NCBI RefSeq assembly: GCF_000735455.1
Contig: NZ_JMPS01000064.1
Span: forward strand, 62,001 to 126,000
Direction of reading: 5' to 3'
Length of the DNA: 64,000 bases
Source of the DNA: Yokenella regensburgei ATCC 49455
GTDB lineage: Bacteria; Pseudomonadota; Gammaproteobacteria; Enterobacterales; Enterobacteriaceae
Shown: piece by piece, positions 48,946 to 59,893 of the stretch
Layout: the number at the start of each line of letters is the position of its first letter
How positions within the stretch are numbered: position 1 is the stretch's first letter
Notes under the pieces: model-generated
Database searches by the model: none
What the model saw: only the letters and a program-made list of their open reading frames with translations
What the model was told of the DNA's origin: nothing
Translations under genes and position numbers: made by a program

Positions 48946-50616
48946 ATGTCAGTAAGCGCATTTAACCGACGCTGGGCGGCGGTCATTCTGGAAGCACTCA
49001 CGCGTCATGGTGTACAGCACATTTGCATAGCACCCGGCTCGCGCTCAACGCCACTGACGCTCGCGGCAGCGGAAAACCGAACCTTTATTCATCACACCCA
49101 TTTTGACGAGCGTGGCCTTGGCCATCTGGCGCTGGGGCTGGCAAAAGTGAGCCAACGGCCCGTTGCGGTGATCGTCACCTCCGGCACGGCGGTGGCTAAC
49201 CTGTATCCGGCACTGATTGAAGCCGGGCTGACCGGCGAAAAACTTATCCTGCTGACGGCGGATCGTCCGCCGGAGCTGATTGACTGCGGGGCAAACCAGG
49301 CTATCCGTCAGGCCGGTATGTTTGCCTCACACCCGTCGCAGACCCTTTCCTTACCGCGCCCGAGTCAGGATATTCCTGCGCGCTGGCTGGTTTCCTCCAT
49401 CGATAATGCCCTTGGGCAGCTGCACGCCGGTGGGGTACACATTAACTGTCCGTTTGCCGAACCGCTGTATGGCGAAATGGACGACACCGGGCTTGAGTGG
49501 CAGCAGCAGCTGGGCGACTGGTGGCAAAGCGATAAACCCTGGCTGCGTGAAAGCCTGCAGCTCGCAAGCGATAAGCAGCGTGACTGGTTCTTCTGGCGGC
49601 AGAAGCGCGGCGTAGTGGTTGCCGGGCGAATGAGCGCGGAGGAGGGGCGGCTGGTGGCTGACTGGGCGCGAACCCTCGGCTGGCCGCTGATTAGCGATGT
49701 GCTGTCGCAAACCGGGCAACCGTTGCCGTGTGCTGACCTCTGGCTTGGGAATGCTGAAGCGGTGAGTGAGCTCGCGCAGGCGCAAATCGTGGTGCAGTTC
49801 GGCAGCAGCCTGACCGGCAAACGCCTGCTGCAGTGGCAGGCAAGCTGCGAGCCAGACGAGTACTGGCTGGTAGATAATCTGACCGGACGCCTCGATCCGG
49901 CGCATCATCGTGGTCGCCGTCTGGTCAGCACCGTTGCACACTGGCTTGAACAGCACCCGGCGGAAAAACGCCAGCCGTGGTGTCACGAAGTCCCGCGCCT
50001 TTCCGCGCTTGCCTGGGAAGCGGTTAATGCTAAACGCGAGCCCTTCGGTGAAGCACAGCTGGCGCACCGCATCAGCGACTACCTGCCCGAACAGGGACAG
50101 CTTTTTGTTGGTAACAGCCTGGTGGTGCGTCTGATTGACGCCCTCGGGCAGTTGCCTGCGGGCTACCCGGTTTACAGTAACCGCGGTGCCAGCGGCATCG
50201 ACGGGCTGGTTTCCACCGCCGCAGGGGTTCAGCGCGCCAGCGCACGGCCAACCCTCGCGGTGATTGGCGATCTTTCCGCACTGTACGACATGAACGCACT
50301 AGCGCTGCTGCGCCAGGTGTCTGCACCGCTGGTGCTGATTATCGTCAACAACAACGGCGGGCAGATCTTCTCGCTGCTGCCAACCCCGGTTGAAGAGCGT
50401 GAGCGCTTCTACTGCATGCCGCAGAACGTGCACTTTGATCACGCGGCGGCCATGTTTGGCCTGCGCTACCAGCGCCCGCAAAGCTGGGACGAGCTGGATG
50501 AGGTCATGAACAGCGCCTGGCACGCGCCGGTGTCGACCATTGTTGAACTGGTGGTGAACGATACCGACGGGGCGAATACCCTGCAGCAGTTACTGGCGCA
50601 GGTCAGTCAGCTATGA
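48946..50616 (+). CDS. menD: SEPHCHC synthase MenD
   Basis: MenD is a thiamine-diphosphate enzyme that adds the succinyl semialdehyde of 2-oxoglutarate to isochorismate. The 556 residues (from ATG 48946, [10 protein letters not shown]) equal E. coli. The pyrimidine-binding domain has [14 protein letters not shown] and the cofactor-activating glutamate in [13 protein letters not shown]. The diphosphate-binding domain has [15 protein letters not shown] and VNNNGGQIF. The stop overlaps the menH start by 4 bases. Confidence 0.96.
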   Translation: MSVSAFNRRWAAVILEALTRHGVQHICIAPGSRSTPLTLAAAENRTFIHHTHFDERGLGHLALGLAKVSQRPVAVIVTSGTAVANLYPALIEAGLTGEKLILLTADRPPELIDCGANQAIRQAGMFASHPSQTLSLPRPSQDIPARWLVSSIDNALGQLHAGGVHINCPFAEPLYGEMDDTGLEWQQQLGDWWQSDKPWLRESLQLASDKQRDWFFWRQKRGVVVAGRMSAEEGRLVADWARTLGWPLISDVLSQTGQPLPCADLWLGNAEAVSELAQAQIVVQFGSSLTGKRLLQWQASCEPDEYWLVDNLTGRLDPAHHRGRRLVSTVAHWLEQHPAEKRQPWCHEVPRLSALAWEAVNAKREPFGEAQLAHRISDYLPEQGQLFVGNSLVVRLIDALGQLPAGYPVYSNRGASGIDGLVSTAAGVQRASARPTLAVIGDLSALYDMNALALLRQVSAPLVLIIVNNNGGQIFSLLPTPVEERERFYCMPQNVHFDHAAAMFGLRYQRPQSWDELDEVMNSAWHAPVSTIVELVVNDTDGANTLQQLLAQVSQL

Positions 50617-51374
50617 CACTGCATGCGGTGGTGGCTGAGGGCGAAGTCTCTCGCCCGTGGCTGGTGTTTCTCCACGGCTTCTCCGGCGACTGTCGTGAGT
50701 GGCAGACCGTGGGTGAAGGGCTGGCAGACTATCCGCGACTGTACGTCGACCTTCCCGGACACGGTGGTTCGGGTGATATTCGGGTCAGCAACTTTGCGCA
50801 GGTTTCTGCGCTGCTGCACGATACGCTACTTAGTTACAACATACTAAACTACTGGCTGGTGGGGTACTCCCTCGGCGGCCGGGTGGCGATGAATTTCGCC
50901 GGTAAGCACCGCCACCCCGGTCTTCAGGGGCTGGTAGTGGAAGGCGGTCATCCGGGACTGCTGCATGATGAAGCGCGTGCGGTCCGGCAAAAAAATGACG
51001 AGACCTGGGCCATGCGCTTTCGCCATGAGCCTCTTGAACAGGTCTTTGCCGACTGGTATCAGCAGCCGGTTTTCGCCTCGTTGACCGCGCCGCAGCGCGC
51101 CGCATTGGTGGCGCTTCGTGCGCAAAATAACGGTGAAGCGCTTGCGGATATGCTGCTGGCGACCTCGCTTGCGGTGCAGGATGACCTGCGCCCGATGCTG
51201 GCAAAGCGTCATTACCCGTTCTGGTATTTATGCGGTGAGCGTGACGGTAAGTTCCGCGCGATAGCGGAAGAACTGACCGTACCTTGCCAGATTATTCACA
51301 ACGCCGGACACAACGCCCATCGGGAAAACCCGCAGGGCGTCACTGATTGTCTGGCGCAGATACTGCGTCTCTGA
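50613..51374 (+). CDS. menH: SHCHC synthase MenH
   Basis: MenH removes pyruvate from SEPHCHC to form SHCHC. It is an alpha/beta hydrolase of 253 residues. The catalytic serine is in the elbow VGYSLGGR and the histidine in [11 protein letters not shown] near the C terminus; the acid lies in the CGERDGKF region. The oxyanion stretch [12 protein letters not shown] is near the N terminus. It overlaps menD by 4 bases (ATGA). menB starts 14 bases downstream. Confidence 0.95.
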   Translation: MTLHAVVAEGEVSRPWLVFLHGFSGDCREWQTVGEGLADYPRLYVDLPGHGGSGDIRVSNFAQVSALLHDTLLSYNILNYWLVGYSLGGRVAMNFAGKHRHPGLQGLVVEGGHPGLLHDEARAVRQKNDETWAMRFRHEPLEQVFADWYQQPVFASLTAPQRAALVALRAQNNGEALADMLLATSLAVQDDLRPMLAKRHYPFWYLCGERDGKFRAIAEELTVPCQIIHNAGHNAHRENPQGVTDCLAQILRL

Positions 51375-51388
51375 CTAAAGGACTCACC

Positions 51389-52246
51389 ATGATCTACCCT
51401 GATGAAACCATGCTTTACGCGCCGGTTGAATGGCAAGACTGCTCTGAAGGCTTCACCGACATTCGTTATCAGAAGTCGGCAGACGGCATCGCTAAAATCA
51501 CCATCAACCGTCCGCAGGTGCGCAACGCCTTTCGTCCACTGACGGTTAAAGAGATGATTCAGGCGCTGGCAGACGCGCGCTACGACGATAACATCGGCGT
51601 TATCGTACTGACCGGGGAAGGCGATAAAGCATTCTGCGCCGGCGGCGATCAGAAAGTGCGCGGCGACTACGGCGGCTACCAGGACGACTCCGGCGTTCAC
51701 CACCTCAACGTGCTGGACTTCCAGCGCCAGATCCGCACCTGCCCGAAACCGGTTGTGGCGATGGTGGCGGGTTACTCCATCGGCGGCGGCCACGTGCTGC
51801 ACATGATGTGTGACCTGACCATTGCGGCAGAAAACGCCATCTTCGGCCAGACCGGCCCGAAAGTGGGCTCCTTCGACGGCGGCTGGGGAGCTTCTTACAT
51901 GGCGCGCATCGTCGGGCAGAAGAAAGCGCGTGAAATCTGGTTCCTGTGCCGTCAGTACGATGCGAAACAGGCGCTGGATATGGGCCTCGTTAACACCGTG
52001 GTTCCGCTGGCCTCTCTGGAAAAAGAAACCATCCGCTGGTGTCGCGAAATGCTGCAAAACAGCCCGATGGCGCTGCGTTGTCTGAAAGCTGCGCTGAACG
52101 CCGACTGCGACGGTCAGGCGGGTCTGCAGGAGCTTGCCGGTAACGCCACCATGCTGTTCTACATGACCGAAGAAGGCCAGGAAGGGCGCAACGCGTTTAA
52201 CGAAAAACGCCAGCCTGACTTCAGCAAATACAAACGGAATCCGTAA
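51389..52246 (+). CDS. menB: 1,4-Dihydroxy-2-naphthoyl-CoA synthase MenB
   Basis: MenB closes the second ring of the naphthoquinone head group from o-succinylbenzoyl-CoA. The 285-residue crotonase-fold protein equals E. coli. The oxyanion-hole region [19 protein letters not shown] and the segment [21 protein letters not shown] are intact, the latter holding the glycine that binds bicarbonate in the E. coli enzyme. The start at 51389 ([15 protein letters not shown]) excludes an upstream reading that lies inside menH. It overlaps menC by one base. Confidence 0.96.
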   Translation: MIYPDETMLYAPVEWQDCSEGFTDIRYQKSADGIAKITINRPQVRNAFRPLTVKEMIQALADARYDDNIGVIVLTGEGDKAFCAGGDQKVRGDYGGYQDDSGVHHLNVLDFQRQIRTCPKPVVAMVAGYSIGGGHVLHMMCDLTIAAENAIFGQTGPKVGSFDGGWGASYMARIVGQKKAREIWFLCRQYDAKQALDMGLVNTVVPLASLEKETIRWCREMLQNSPMALRCLKAALNADCDGQAGLQELAGNATMLFYMTEEGQEGRNAFNEKRQPDFSKYKRNP

Positions 52247-53211
52247 TGCGTAGCGCACAGGTTTATCGCTGGCAGATCCCGATGGATGCGGGCGTGGTGC
52301 TGCGCGAGCGGCGCCTCAAAACCCGCGACGGGCTGTTTGTGCGCTTAACGGATGCCGGGCGCGAAGGCTGGGGGGAGATCTCCCCCTTGCCGGGCTTCAG
52401 TCTCGAGTCGCTGGACGAGGCGCAGGCTGAAACCCTTGCCTGGGTGAACGCCTGGCGCGATGGCGCGGATTTACCGCTTCCGGGAATTCCATCAGTGGCG
52501 TTTGGCCTGAGCTGTGCGCTGGCAGAACTTTCCGGTGAACTGCCGGAGGCGGCGGACTACCGTGCGGCTCCGCTGTGTACCGGCGATCCGGACGATCTGG
52601 TGCTGAAGCTGGCTGACATGCCTGGCGAGAAAGTGGCGAAGGTGAAGGTTGGGCTGTATGAAGCGGTTCGCGACGGAATGGTGGTGAACCTGCTGCTGGA
52701 GGCTATCCCGGAGCTTAAGCTGCGTCTTGACGCTAACCGCGCCTGGACGCCGCTTAAGGCGCAGCAGTTCGCGAAGTACGTTAACCCGGACTACCGCTCG
52801 CGTATTGCCTTCCTCGAAGAGCCCTGTAAAACCCGCGACGACTCACGCGCGTTCGCTCTTGAGACCGGCATTGCCATCGCCTGGGACGAAAGCCTGCGCG
52901 AAGCCGATTTCGCCTTTGTGGCGGAAGAAGGCGTTACGGCGGTGGTTATCAAGCCGACGCTCACCGGCAGTCTTGCTAAGGTGAAAGCGCAGGTCGCTGC
53001 CGCGCAGCAGCTGGGGCTCACCGTGGTTATCAGCTCGTCAATCGAATCCAGTCTGGGGTTGACCCAGCTGGCGCGGATTGCCGCGTGGCTGACTCCCGAG
53101 ACCATCCCGGGCCTCGACACGCTGAGCCTGATGCAGACCCAGCTGCTTCGCTGCTGGCCGGGCAGTGAACTACCGTGCCTTGATAACAGCATGCTCGAGC
53201 CGCTGCTGTGA
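52246..53211 (+). CDS. menC: o-Succinylbenzoate synthase MenC
   Basis: MenC dehydrates SHCHC to o-succinylbenzoate. It is an enolase-superfamily barrel of 321 residues. The catalytic lysines are in KVAKVKVGL (first) and [10 protein letters not shown] (second), and the metal ligands are in [14 protein letters not shown] and WDESLRE. It starts in a TAATG overlap with menB and ends in a GTGA overlap with menE. Confidence 0.95.
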   Translation: MRSAQVYRWQIPMDAGVVLRERRLKTRDGLFVRLTDAGREGWGEISPLPGFSLESLDEAQAETLAWVNAWRDGADLPLPGIPSVAFGLSCALAELSGELPEAADYRAAPLCTGDPDDLVLKLADMPGEKVAKVKVGLYEAVRDGMVVNLLLEAIPELKLRLDANRAWTPLKAQQFAKYVNPDYRSRIAFLEEPCKTRDDSRAFALETGIAIAWDESLREADFAFVAEEGVTAVVIKPTLTGSLAKVKAQVAAAQQLGLTVVISSSIESSLGLTQLARIAAWLTPETIPGLDTLSLMQTQLLRCWPGSELPCLDNSMLEPLL

Positions 53212-54572
53212 GGTTCACCCAGTGGCCGTGGCAGCACTGGCGTGATGTTCGGGGCGATGCCCCGGCATTGCGTCTGGATGACGCGACGTTGAGCTGGAGC
53301 GGGCTGTGCCAGCGGGTTGAACGTCTGGCCTGCGGATTTGCCGCTCAGGGTGTCAATGCGGGTGATGGTGTGATGCTGCGTGGTCGTAACAGCGGTTCGC
53401 TGCTGCTGGCCTGGCTTGCGCTACTGCAGTGCGGTGCCCGGGTGCTGCCGGTAAACCCGAAGCTGCCGCAGGCGCTGCTGGCTCAACTTATCCCGGGCCT
53501 GACCCTGCGTTTTCAACTGGATTTGCAGGGCGATGGCGCGGCGTTCTCGCTGATCCCGCTCGAACTGAGTGAAGCCGACGGGCAACCGACGCTTGCCTGG
53601 GATCCCGCCCGTCTGGCGTCGATGACGCTCACCTCCGGATCTACCGGCCTGCCGAAAGCGGCGGTGCATACCTGTGCCGCCCATCTGGCCAGCGCCGAAG
53701 GCGTACTGGCGCTGATGCCTTTCCATTCTGCTGACAGTTGGCTGCTGTCGCTGCCGCTGTTTCATGTTTCCGGCCAGGGGATCCTCTGGCGCTGGCTGTT
53801 AGCCGGAGCGCGGTTAGCGGTAAGCGATCGTCCCCTGGCGGATGCTCTGCAGGGGTGTACCCACGCCTCGCTGGTGCCTACCCAACTGTGGCGGTTGTTG
53901 AACGAGGATATTCCGTTGACGCTGAGCGCGGTGCTGCTTGGCGGCGCGGCGATCCCGGTTGAACTCACCCGGCAGGCGCAGACGAAAGGTATTCGTACCT
54001 TTTGCGGCTACGGGCTCACCGAATTTGCCTCCACGGTATGCGCCAAAGCCGCCGATGGGGCGGCAGACGTTGGAGTTCCACTACCCGGGCGCGAAGTGCG
54101 CATCGTTGATGGCGAAGTGTGGCTGCGGGCAGAAAGCATGGCTGCAGGCTACTGGCGCGACGGTAAACTGCTGCCGCTGGTAAACGACGAGGGCTGGTTT
54201 GCCACCCGCGATCGCGGCGAATGGCACGGCGGCAGGCTGACCATTGTTGGTCGTCTGGATAACCTCTTTTTCAGCGGTGGGGAAGGGATCCAGCCTGAAG
54301 ACGTCGAGCGGGTTATCGCCGCCCATCCGCAGGTTCACCAGGTATTTGTGGTCCCGCTGAAAGACGCCGAGTTTGGTCATCGTCCGGTGGCGGTCGTGGA
54401 CTGCGAAAATGACACCGCATTAGCGCAATTAGCGGAATGGGTGAAGGGGCGACTGGCCGGTTTCCAGCAACCAAAACACTGGCTGGCGCTGCCGGAAGAA
54501 GTGAAAAACGGCGGGATAAAAATCTCCCGCCGTGCGTTACAGACCTGGGTTAACCAACAGCTGAACCCTTAA
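53208..54572 (+). CDS. menE: o-Succinylbenzoate-CoA ligase MenE
   Basis: MenE activates o-succinylbenzoate with ATP and CoA. It is an ANL-superfamily adenylating enzyme of 454 residues. The P-loop is [14 protein letters not shown] (near residue 143), the adenylate-binding YGLTEFAST and the hinge RDRGEW precede the small C-terminal domain, and the catalytic lysine lies in [12 protein letters not shown] near the end. The start is GTG 53208 overlapping the menC stop. Its stop codon shares the palindrome TTAA with the convergent tctA gene. In E. coli pmrD and arn genes follow; they are not present here. Confidence 0.94.
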   Translation: MRFTQWPWQHWRDVRGDAPALRLDDATLSWSGLCQRVERLACGFAAQGVNAGDGVMLRGRNSGSLLLAWLALLQCGARVLPVNPKLPQALLAQLIPGLTLRFQLDLQGDGAAFSLIPLELSEADGQPTLAWDPARLASMTLTSGSTGLPKAAVHTCAAHLASAEGVLALMPFHSADSWLLSLPLFHVSGQGILWRWLLAGARLAVSDRPLADALQGCTHASLVPTQLWRLLNEDIPLTLSAVLLGGAAIPVELTRQAQTKGIRTFCGYGLTEFASTVCAKAADGAADVGVPLPGREVRIVDGEVWLRAESMAAGYWRDGKLLPLVNDEGWFATRDRGEWHGGRLTIVGRLDNLFFSGGEGIQPEDVERVIAAHPQVHQVFVVPLKDAEFGHRPVAVVDCENDTALAQLAEWVKGRLAGFQQPKHWLALPEEVKNGGIKISRRALQTWVNQQLNP

Positions 54573-56083
54573 CCGACATCCACCTGCGGTTTGCTGCTGC
54601 GTTTACGGATGATGCGCAGCAGCGGTGGGATGATAATCACCGCCGCAGCCATCACCAGCAATCCTTTGGCGACCCCGCTTTCCCACAGAATCGACATGCT
54701 GCCGTTACTGATAGAGAGCGCGCGGCGCAGGTTTTGCTCCAGCATTTCACCGAGGACAAAACCGAGGATCAGCGGCGACATCGGGAAGTGCATTTTGCGC
54801 AGGATATAGCCCAGCACCCCAAGCCCCACCATCAGCACCAGGTCAAAGGTGGTGCTGTGCACCGCGTAGACGCCTACCGCCGATACTGCCGCAATCGCCG
54901 GGACAAGGAACCACAGGGGAATGGTCAGCATACGGGTGAACAGACCAATCAGCGGAATGTTCATCACCAGCAGCATGACGTTGGCGATAAGCAAAGCGGC
55001 AATCAGTCCCCAGACGATGTCCGGCTGCTCGGTGAACATCGTCGGGCCTGGGGTGATGTTATAGAGCGTCAGTGCGCCCATCATCACCGCAGTGGTGCCA
55101 GAGCCTGGTACGCCAAGCGTCAACATCGGGATGAACGAGCCGCACGCCGAGGCGTTGTTTGCCGCCTCCGGTGCCGCGACGCCGCGAATATCCCCTTTAC
55201 CAAAGCTGTCGCTGTTGCCGCTGATTTTCTTCTCGGTCATGTAGGTGATAGCGCTGGCAATGGTTGCCCCCGCCCCCGGTAACACGCCGACAAAAAAGCC
55301 GATAACCGACGAGCGCAGCGTCGCGCCGATGCACTGGACCCCCTCTTTAGCGTTAAACATCATTCGCCCGGTTTTGCGCACCAGAACCTGACCGCTGCTG
55401 GTATGTTCCAGCATTAACAGGATCTCTGAGACAGAAAACAGGCCGATCACCACGACGATAAACTGCACGCCGTCGGAGAGATGTACGCTGTCGAAGGTAA
55501 AACGGTAAACCCCGGTGTTGGCATCAACGCCGACGGTCGCAAGGCCAAGACCGATCAGCGCTGCCAGAAACGATTTCAGCGGATTTTGCGCCATCATGCT
55601 GCCCAGACAGGCGATGGCAAAAACCATTAATGCGAAGTACTCTGCCGGACCAAACGCCAGCGACCACTGCGCCAGCGCCGGAGCAAACAAAATGACCCCG
55701 CCGAGGGCGATGAGCGAGCCGAAGAAGGAGCTGACGGCAGAAATAGACAGCGCCACGCCGCCGCGTCCTTGCTGGGCCATCGGATAGCCGTCGAGGGCGG
55801 TCATGATAGCCGCCGCGTCGCCCGGTACGTTCAGCAGAATCGACGAGATCCTGCCGCCGTACTCACAGCCGATGTAGACCGTAGCCAGCAGGATCAGCGC
55901 CGACTCTGCCGGCAGGTGCAGGGCAAACGCCAGCGGCAGCAGAATAGCCACGCCGTTGATCGGCCCAAGCCCCGGCAGCAGGCCAACAATGGTGCCGACG
56001 AAGCAACCAATCAGGGCGATAACCAGGTTTTCCGGCGTCATCGCCACCGCAAAACCCTGAGAGAGATAAATCCAGGTATCCAT
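54569..56083 (-). CDS. tctA: Tripartite tricarboxylate transporter large membrane subunit TctA
   Basis: TctA is the 12-span transport subunit that moves citrate-like tricarboxylates with sodium. The product has 504 residues from ATG 56083 (GGAG upstream). Family signatures are [18 protein letters not shown] (near the N terminus) and the second copy [16 protein letters not shown], plus the [15 protein letters not shown] stretch. A longer in-frame reading from 56221 lies inside tctB and is rejected. It is the last gene of tctCBA and overlaps the menE end by 4 bases. Confidence 0.94.
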   Translation of the reverse strand: MDTWIYLSQGFAVAMTPENLVIALIGCFVGTIVGLLPGLGPINGVAILLPLAFALHLPAESALILLATVYIGCEYGGRISSILLNVPGDAAAIMTALDGYPMAQQGRGGVALSISAVSSFFGSLIALGGVILFAPALAQWSLAFGPAEYFALMVFAIACLGSMMAQNPLKSFLAALIGLGLATVGVDANTGVYRFTFDSVHLSDGVQFIVVVIGLFSVSEILLMLEHTSSGQVLVRKTGRMMFNAKEGVQCIGATLRSSVIGFFVGVLPGAGATIASAITYMTEKKISGNSDSFGKGDIRGVAAPEAANNASACGSFIPMLTLGVPGSGTTAVMMGALTLYNITPGPTMFTEQPDIVWGLIAALLIANVMLLVMNIPLIGLFTRMLTIPLWFLVPAIAAVSAVGVYAVHSTTFDLVLMVGLGVLGYILRKMHFPMSPLILGFVLGEMLEQNLRRALSISNGSMSILWESGVAKGLLVMAAAVIIIPPLLRIIRKRSSKPQVDVG

Positions 56084-56093
56084 CGTAGCTCCG

Positions 56094-56528
56094 TTAACCC
56101 AGCCAGGTGCCGAGCGGTAAGGTGACATCCAGCAGGCGGTCGAAGGCGTACCACAGCAAAATACCGAGTACGGCGCCGGAGATGCCCGCAGCCGGAATCG
56201 TGGCGCCAAACAACATACCAATCACCAGAGTGAGAATAGCGGTGGCGATGGGGAAGCCCAGCCATTCAAAGCCCCAGGCGTACATCAGTAGCACAATCAC
56301 CATCGTTAACAGCTTTTGCAGCACCCGACGATGCGGCCACTCGACAACGTCCGGGCGGCGCAGCAGCAGGGCCACGGCGCACAGCAGCATCAGGCCAATA
56401 ATTCCCAGTGGAAAGGGGCGTGGGCCAACCGGTTCATAGCTGTATTCGCTGTGCAACTGCCAGGCGACGAACAGTCCCCCGATGCACAACAGCAGCCAGA
56501 TCCCGGCAAAAATACGATCGCTCATCAT
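56094..56528 (-). CDS. tctB: Tripartite tricarboxylate transporter small membrane subunit TctB
   Basis: TctB is the poorly conserved four-span partner of TctA. It has 144 residues and four hydrophobic stretches (residues about 8-24, 42-58, 74-110 as a split pair, 115-135). The family is recognised by size, topology and position between tctC and tctA rather than by a strict motif. Gaps are 10 bases to tctA and 11 to tctC. Confidence 0.9.
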   Translation of the reverse strand: MMSDRIFAGIWLLLCIGGLFVAWQLHSEYSYEPVGPRPFPLGIIGLMLLCAVALLLRRPDVVEWPHRRVLQKLLTMVIVLLMYAWGFEWLGFPIATAILTLVIGMLFGATIPAAGISGAVLGILLWYAFDRLLDVTLPLGTWLG

Positions 56529-56539
56529 CGCCTCCGCGC

Positions 56540-57517
56540 TTACTTCGCCAGACCGAAGGATTTCGCCTGTTCGCGATAGTCGGTGACCTGTTTCTTGACG
56601 TACTCGTCGAGCTGCTTGCCGGTCATATTGAACTCAAACAGACCGCGCAACTCGCGCTGCTTTTTGAAGGCGTCGGTTTGCTGAAGCTTATTGAAGGTTT
56701 CAACCCACCACTGATAGTCGGCGTCGCTGACTTTTGGTCCGACGTAGAAGCCGCGAATGATCGGCCACACCAGGTCATAACCCTGTTCTTTGGCGGTGGG
56801 GACATTGGCGAGCTGGCCCGGCAGTCGCTCACCCGAGAAGACCGCCAGCACGCGGATTTTATCGCCGGTGAGGTAGGGCACCATCTCGCTGAGATCGCCC
56901 GACACGGCCTGAACGTGATTCCCTAAGAGCGCGGTAACTGGCTCACCGCCGCCCTCGAACGCCACGTAGCGCATCTTGTGCGGGTCGACTTTCGCTTGCT
57001 GAGCCAGCAGCGCCGCTTTCATCCAGTCCTGACTGCCGATGGAGGCTCCCGCGCCAATCACCACGCTGTTAGGATCTTTCTCCATCGCCGTCAGCAGATC
57101 TTTGAGCGATTTCCACGGGGAGTCGGCGCGCACCGCAATCATGCCGTAATCGGTGCCGACGCTGGCGAGCCAGCGCACGTCGTCTACTCCGTAGCGGCCA
57201 AACTTGCCCTGCGACAGGTTCAGCAGCGAGCCGCCGGAGAAGGCCACCACGGTGCCGGGTTCTCCCGGGCGCTGGGCGACAATGGCGTTATAGGCCACCG
57301 CGCCGACGCCGCCGGGCATATAGGTGACGCGCATCGGTTTTTCGATAGCGCCGGTTTCCATCATGCTCACCTGAATCAGCTTACAGGTGAGGTCGAAGCC
57401 GCCGCCGGGTTTGGCGGGGGCAATACATTCGGTACGAGATGGGGCCTGCTCAGCCAGTACAGAGGTATTCATCAGTAAAATGCTTGCAGCAAGGGTACAA
57501 AGTAATTGTTTTTTCAT
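56540..57517 (-). CDS. tctC: Periplasmic tricarboxylate-binding protein TctC
   Basis: TctC captures the tricarboxylate in the periplasm and delivers it to TctAB. The 325-residue product has a clear signal peptide (residues 1-22, ending NTSVLA) and the two-domain Bug/TctC fold. Typical stretches are IAPAKPGGGFDLTCKLIQ, which binds the carboxylate through main-chain contacts, and VVIGAGASIGSQDW. It is the first gene of the operon, divergent from tctD by 153 bases. Confidence 0.94.
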   Translation of the reverse strand: MKKQLLCTLAASILLMNTSVLAEQAPSRTECIAPAKPGGGFDLTCKLIQVSMMETGAIEKPMRVTYMPGGVGAVAYNAIVAQRPGEPGTVVAFSGGSLLNLSQGKFGRYGVDDVRWLASVGTDYGMIAVRADSPWKSLKDLLTAMEKDPNSVVIGAGASIGSQDWMKAALLAQQAKVDPHKMRYVAFEGGGEPVTALLGNHVQAVSGDLSEMVPYLTGDKIRVLAVFSGERLPGQLANVPTAKEQGYDLVWPIIRGFYVGPKVSDADYQWWVETFNKLQQTDAFKKQRELRGLFEFNMTGKQLDEYVKKQVTDYREQAKSFGLAK

Positions 57518-57670
57518 TGTTTATCCTCACGCCGGATAACCGGTATTTCAGGTTCGGAACAACTTTTTTGTGATTATGTGAACCACCTTGTAGCAGTTCA
57601 GTTGCGTGATTGTTAAAACGTTAACCTTTCATTTCCCTTTCAACACCGCAGAAATTTTACAGGATGTGAT
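57518..57670. promoter_or_regulatory. Divergent control region tctC/tctD
   Basis: The region must hold promoters for both units. Repeated GAAC/GTTC elements are visible: GTTCGGAAC (57552-57560), then GAAC (57580-57583) and GTTC (57596-57599). An inverted repeat GTTAA/TTAAC occurs at 57612-57625. These are candidate TctD binding elements; the assignment is a guess from position. Confidence 0.35.
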
Positions 57671-58345
57671 ATGCGTCTCTTATTAGCGGAAGATAACCGT
57701 GAGCTGGCTCACTGGCTGGAAAAAGCGCTGGTGCAAAACGGTTTTGCGGTGGATTGCGTCTCCGACGGGCTGGCGGCCGATCACCTGCTGCACAGCGAAA
57801 ACTACGCGCTGGCGGTGCTTGATATCAGCATGCCGGGGCTGGATGGGCTCGACGTCGTCCAGCGGCTGCGTAAGCGCGGACAAACGCTGCCGGTACTGCT
57901 GCTGACGGCGCGTAGCGCGGTGGCAGATCGGGTGAAAGGGCTGAACGCCGGGGCAGACGACTATCTGCCAAAGCCCTTTGAGCTTGAAGAACTGGACGCC
58001 AGGCTGCGGGCGCTGCTGCGGCGTAGCGCAGGCCAGGTGCAGGAGCTACAGCAGCTTGGGGCACTGACGTTCCACGACGAAGGCTACTTTCTGCTGCACG
58101 GGCAGCCGCTGGCGTTAACCCCGCGTGAACAGGCGCTGCTGACGGTGCTGATGTACCGCCGTTCGCGCCCGGTACCGCGCCAGCAGCTGTTCGAACAGGT
58201 TTTTAGCCTCAGCGATGAGGTCAGCCCGGAGAGTATTGAACTCTATATTCACCGGCTACGAAAAAAATTGCAGGGAAGCGATGTGCGGATCACCACGCTG
58301 CGCGGGCTCGGCTACGTGCTGGAGTACTGCGATGAAGGGACTTAA
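57671..58345 (+). CDS. tctD: Response regulator TctD
   Basis: An OmpR-family response regulator of 224 residues that activates the tricarboxylate transporter genes in Salmonella. The receiver domain (1-115) has the acidic pair AEDN, the phosphorylated Asp 51 region (VLDISMPGLDGLDV), and PKPFE with its lysine. The C-terminal winged helix (130-220; EQALLTVLMYRRSRPVPRQQL, then SIELYIHRLRKKL) is complete. It overlaps tctE by 14 bases and faces tctCBA. Confidence 0.93.
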   Translation: MRLLLAEDNRELAHWLEKALVQNGFAVDCVSDGLAADHLLHSENYALAVLDISMPGLDGLDVVQRLRKRGQTLPVLLLTARSAVADRVKGLNAGADDYLPKPFELEELDARLRALLRRSAGQVQELQQLGALTFHDEGYFLLHGQPLALTPREQALLTVLMYRRSRPVPRQQLFEQVFSLSDEVSPESIELYIHRLRKKLQGSDVRITTLRGLGYVLEYCDEGT

Positions 58346-59753
58346 ACCGCAGTCGTTATACTTTCAACTGCTGTTGTTTCTCGGCCTGCCGCTGCTCCTG
58401 CTGTGGGGGCTTTCGGCATTCAATAGCTACGTCAGCGCGCTCCAGGCGGCAACCCAGGCTTACGATCGCACGCTGCTTTCGTCGGCAAGAACGGTGTCGG
58501 AGCGGCTGGAAGTCCGCAAAGGCAAGCTTGAGGTTAACGTCCCCTGGGTGGTGCTCGACAGCTTCGAGCTCAACATGAACGATCGCCTGTATTACAAGGT
58601 GGTCGACCCGGCGGGGAGGGTTATCTCAGGCTACGACGACCTGCCGGCGATGCCGCCTTCCACTTCCCGTACCACGCTCTATCCGGCGCTGGCGTGGTTT
58701 TACCACACGCAATATCGCGGTGAAGCTATTCGCGTAGCAAGGCTCCTGCAGCCGGTGAATGAAGGCGGGATTGTCGGCATGGCGGAGATCTACGTCGCTG
58801 AAACCCTGCAGTCGCGGCGCTATCTTGCCGGTCAGTTGTTGTTCTCGTCGTGGGTTTCTCAAGGGCTGCTGGTGCTGCTGACGCTTATCCTTACCGGATG
58901 GCTGCTGCGCCGGGTGCTGACCCCGATGCGCCAGCTCTCAACGCTGATGGTTCGTCGCGAACCGGGTCTGCTGACGCCGTTGCCGGAGCTGCTGCCGTGG
59001 TCGGAAACCCGGCTGCTTATCGTGGCTTTCAACCGTTATCTTGACCGCCTGCGTGGGCTGATTGCCCGCCAGGAGCGCTTTAGTGCCGACGCTTCACATC
59101 AGTTGAAAACCCCGCTGGCGGTGCTGAAAACGCAGGCCTCGGTGGCGCTGGCGAGCGACTCTCCTGCGCAGTGGCATGAAAGCCTGCGGGCGATGAGCAC
59201 GACGATTGATAACACGATTCTGCTCACCGAGCGGCTGTTGCAGCTCTCCGCGGTGAAGCGTCGGGAGCAGAACGAAAGACAGTTTGTGCCAGTAAACCTT
59301 TTCGACGTCGTGCAGCAGAGCTGTTTCACCCGGCTTGCCGAAGCGCGCAGCAAAGCTATCGATCTCGGCTATGAAGGCGAACAGCAGGCGCTGTGGGTGG
59401 AGGGCGATGCGCTGCTGCTCGGCGAACTGTGCGGCAATCTGCTGGATAATGCGCTGAAGTACACCCCCACGGGCGGCATGGTGACGGCAAGTCTGGTTCG
59501 CGACGGTGAGGCCGTGGTGCTGACGGTAGAAGACAGCGGGCCGGGAATCGAAAGCGAACAAGTTCACCAGGCGCTACAGCCTTTTCATCGTCTCGATAAC
59601 GTCAGTAACGTCGCCGGAGCAGGCATTGGTCTTGCGCTGGTGAATGACATTGCCCGCCTGCACCGCTCAATGCCCCAGCTCGCCCGCAGCGACACGCTGG
59701 GTGGGTTACGGGTACAGCTACGATTGTTGCTAACGCTGCCGCCGCAATCATGA
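58332..59753 (+). CDS. tctE: Sensor histidine kinase TctE
   Basis: The membrane sensor paired with TctD. It has 473 residues from ATG 58332. Two spans (about residues 12-32 and 165-190) frame a periplasmic sensing domain, followed by a HAMP-like linker. The dimerisation/phosphoacceptor helix is FSADASHQLKTPLAVLKTQ. The ATPase domain has LCGNLLDNALKY (N box), VEDSGPGIE (G1) and GAGIGLALV (G2). An upstream reading from 58215 lies within tctD and is rejected. E. coli QseC/PmrB-type sensors share the architecture. Confidence 0.93.
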   Translation: MKGLKPQSLYFQLLLFLGLPLLLLWGLSAFNSYVSALQAATQAYDRTLLSSARTVSERLEVRKGKLEVNVPWVVLDSFELNMNDRLYYKVVDPAGRVISGYDDLPAMPPSTSRTTLYPALAWFYHTQYRGEAIRVARLLQPVNEGGIVGMAEIYVAETLQSRRYLAGQLLFSSWVSQGLLVLLTLILTGWLLRRVLTPMRQLSTLMVRREPGLLTPLPELLPWSETRLLIVAFNRYLDRLRGLIARQERFSADASHQLKTPLAVLKTQASVALASDSPAQWHESLRAMSTTIDNTILLTERLLQLSAVKRREQNERQFVPVNLFDVVQQSCFTRLAEARSKAIDLGYEGEQQALWVEGDALLLGELCGNLLDNALKYTPTGGMVTASLVRDGEAVVLTVEDSGPGIESEQVHQALQPFHRLDNVSNVAGAGIGLALVNDIARLHRSMPQLARSDTLGGLRVQLRLLLTLPPQS

Positions 59754-59893
59754 TAAGTGGCATGATTTTGTAGCATTAAGTAACAACTGCGCAATTTTTT
59801 CGCTTTTTTAGTGCCTTGATTCTTCGTGCTCTGGCGGTACAATCCTGCCGTTAACGGGACGTTTACTTTTAAATTTTGCTGGAATTGTCAAAA

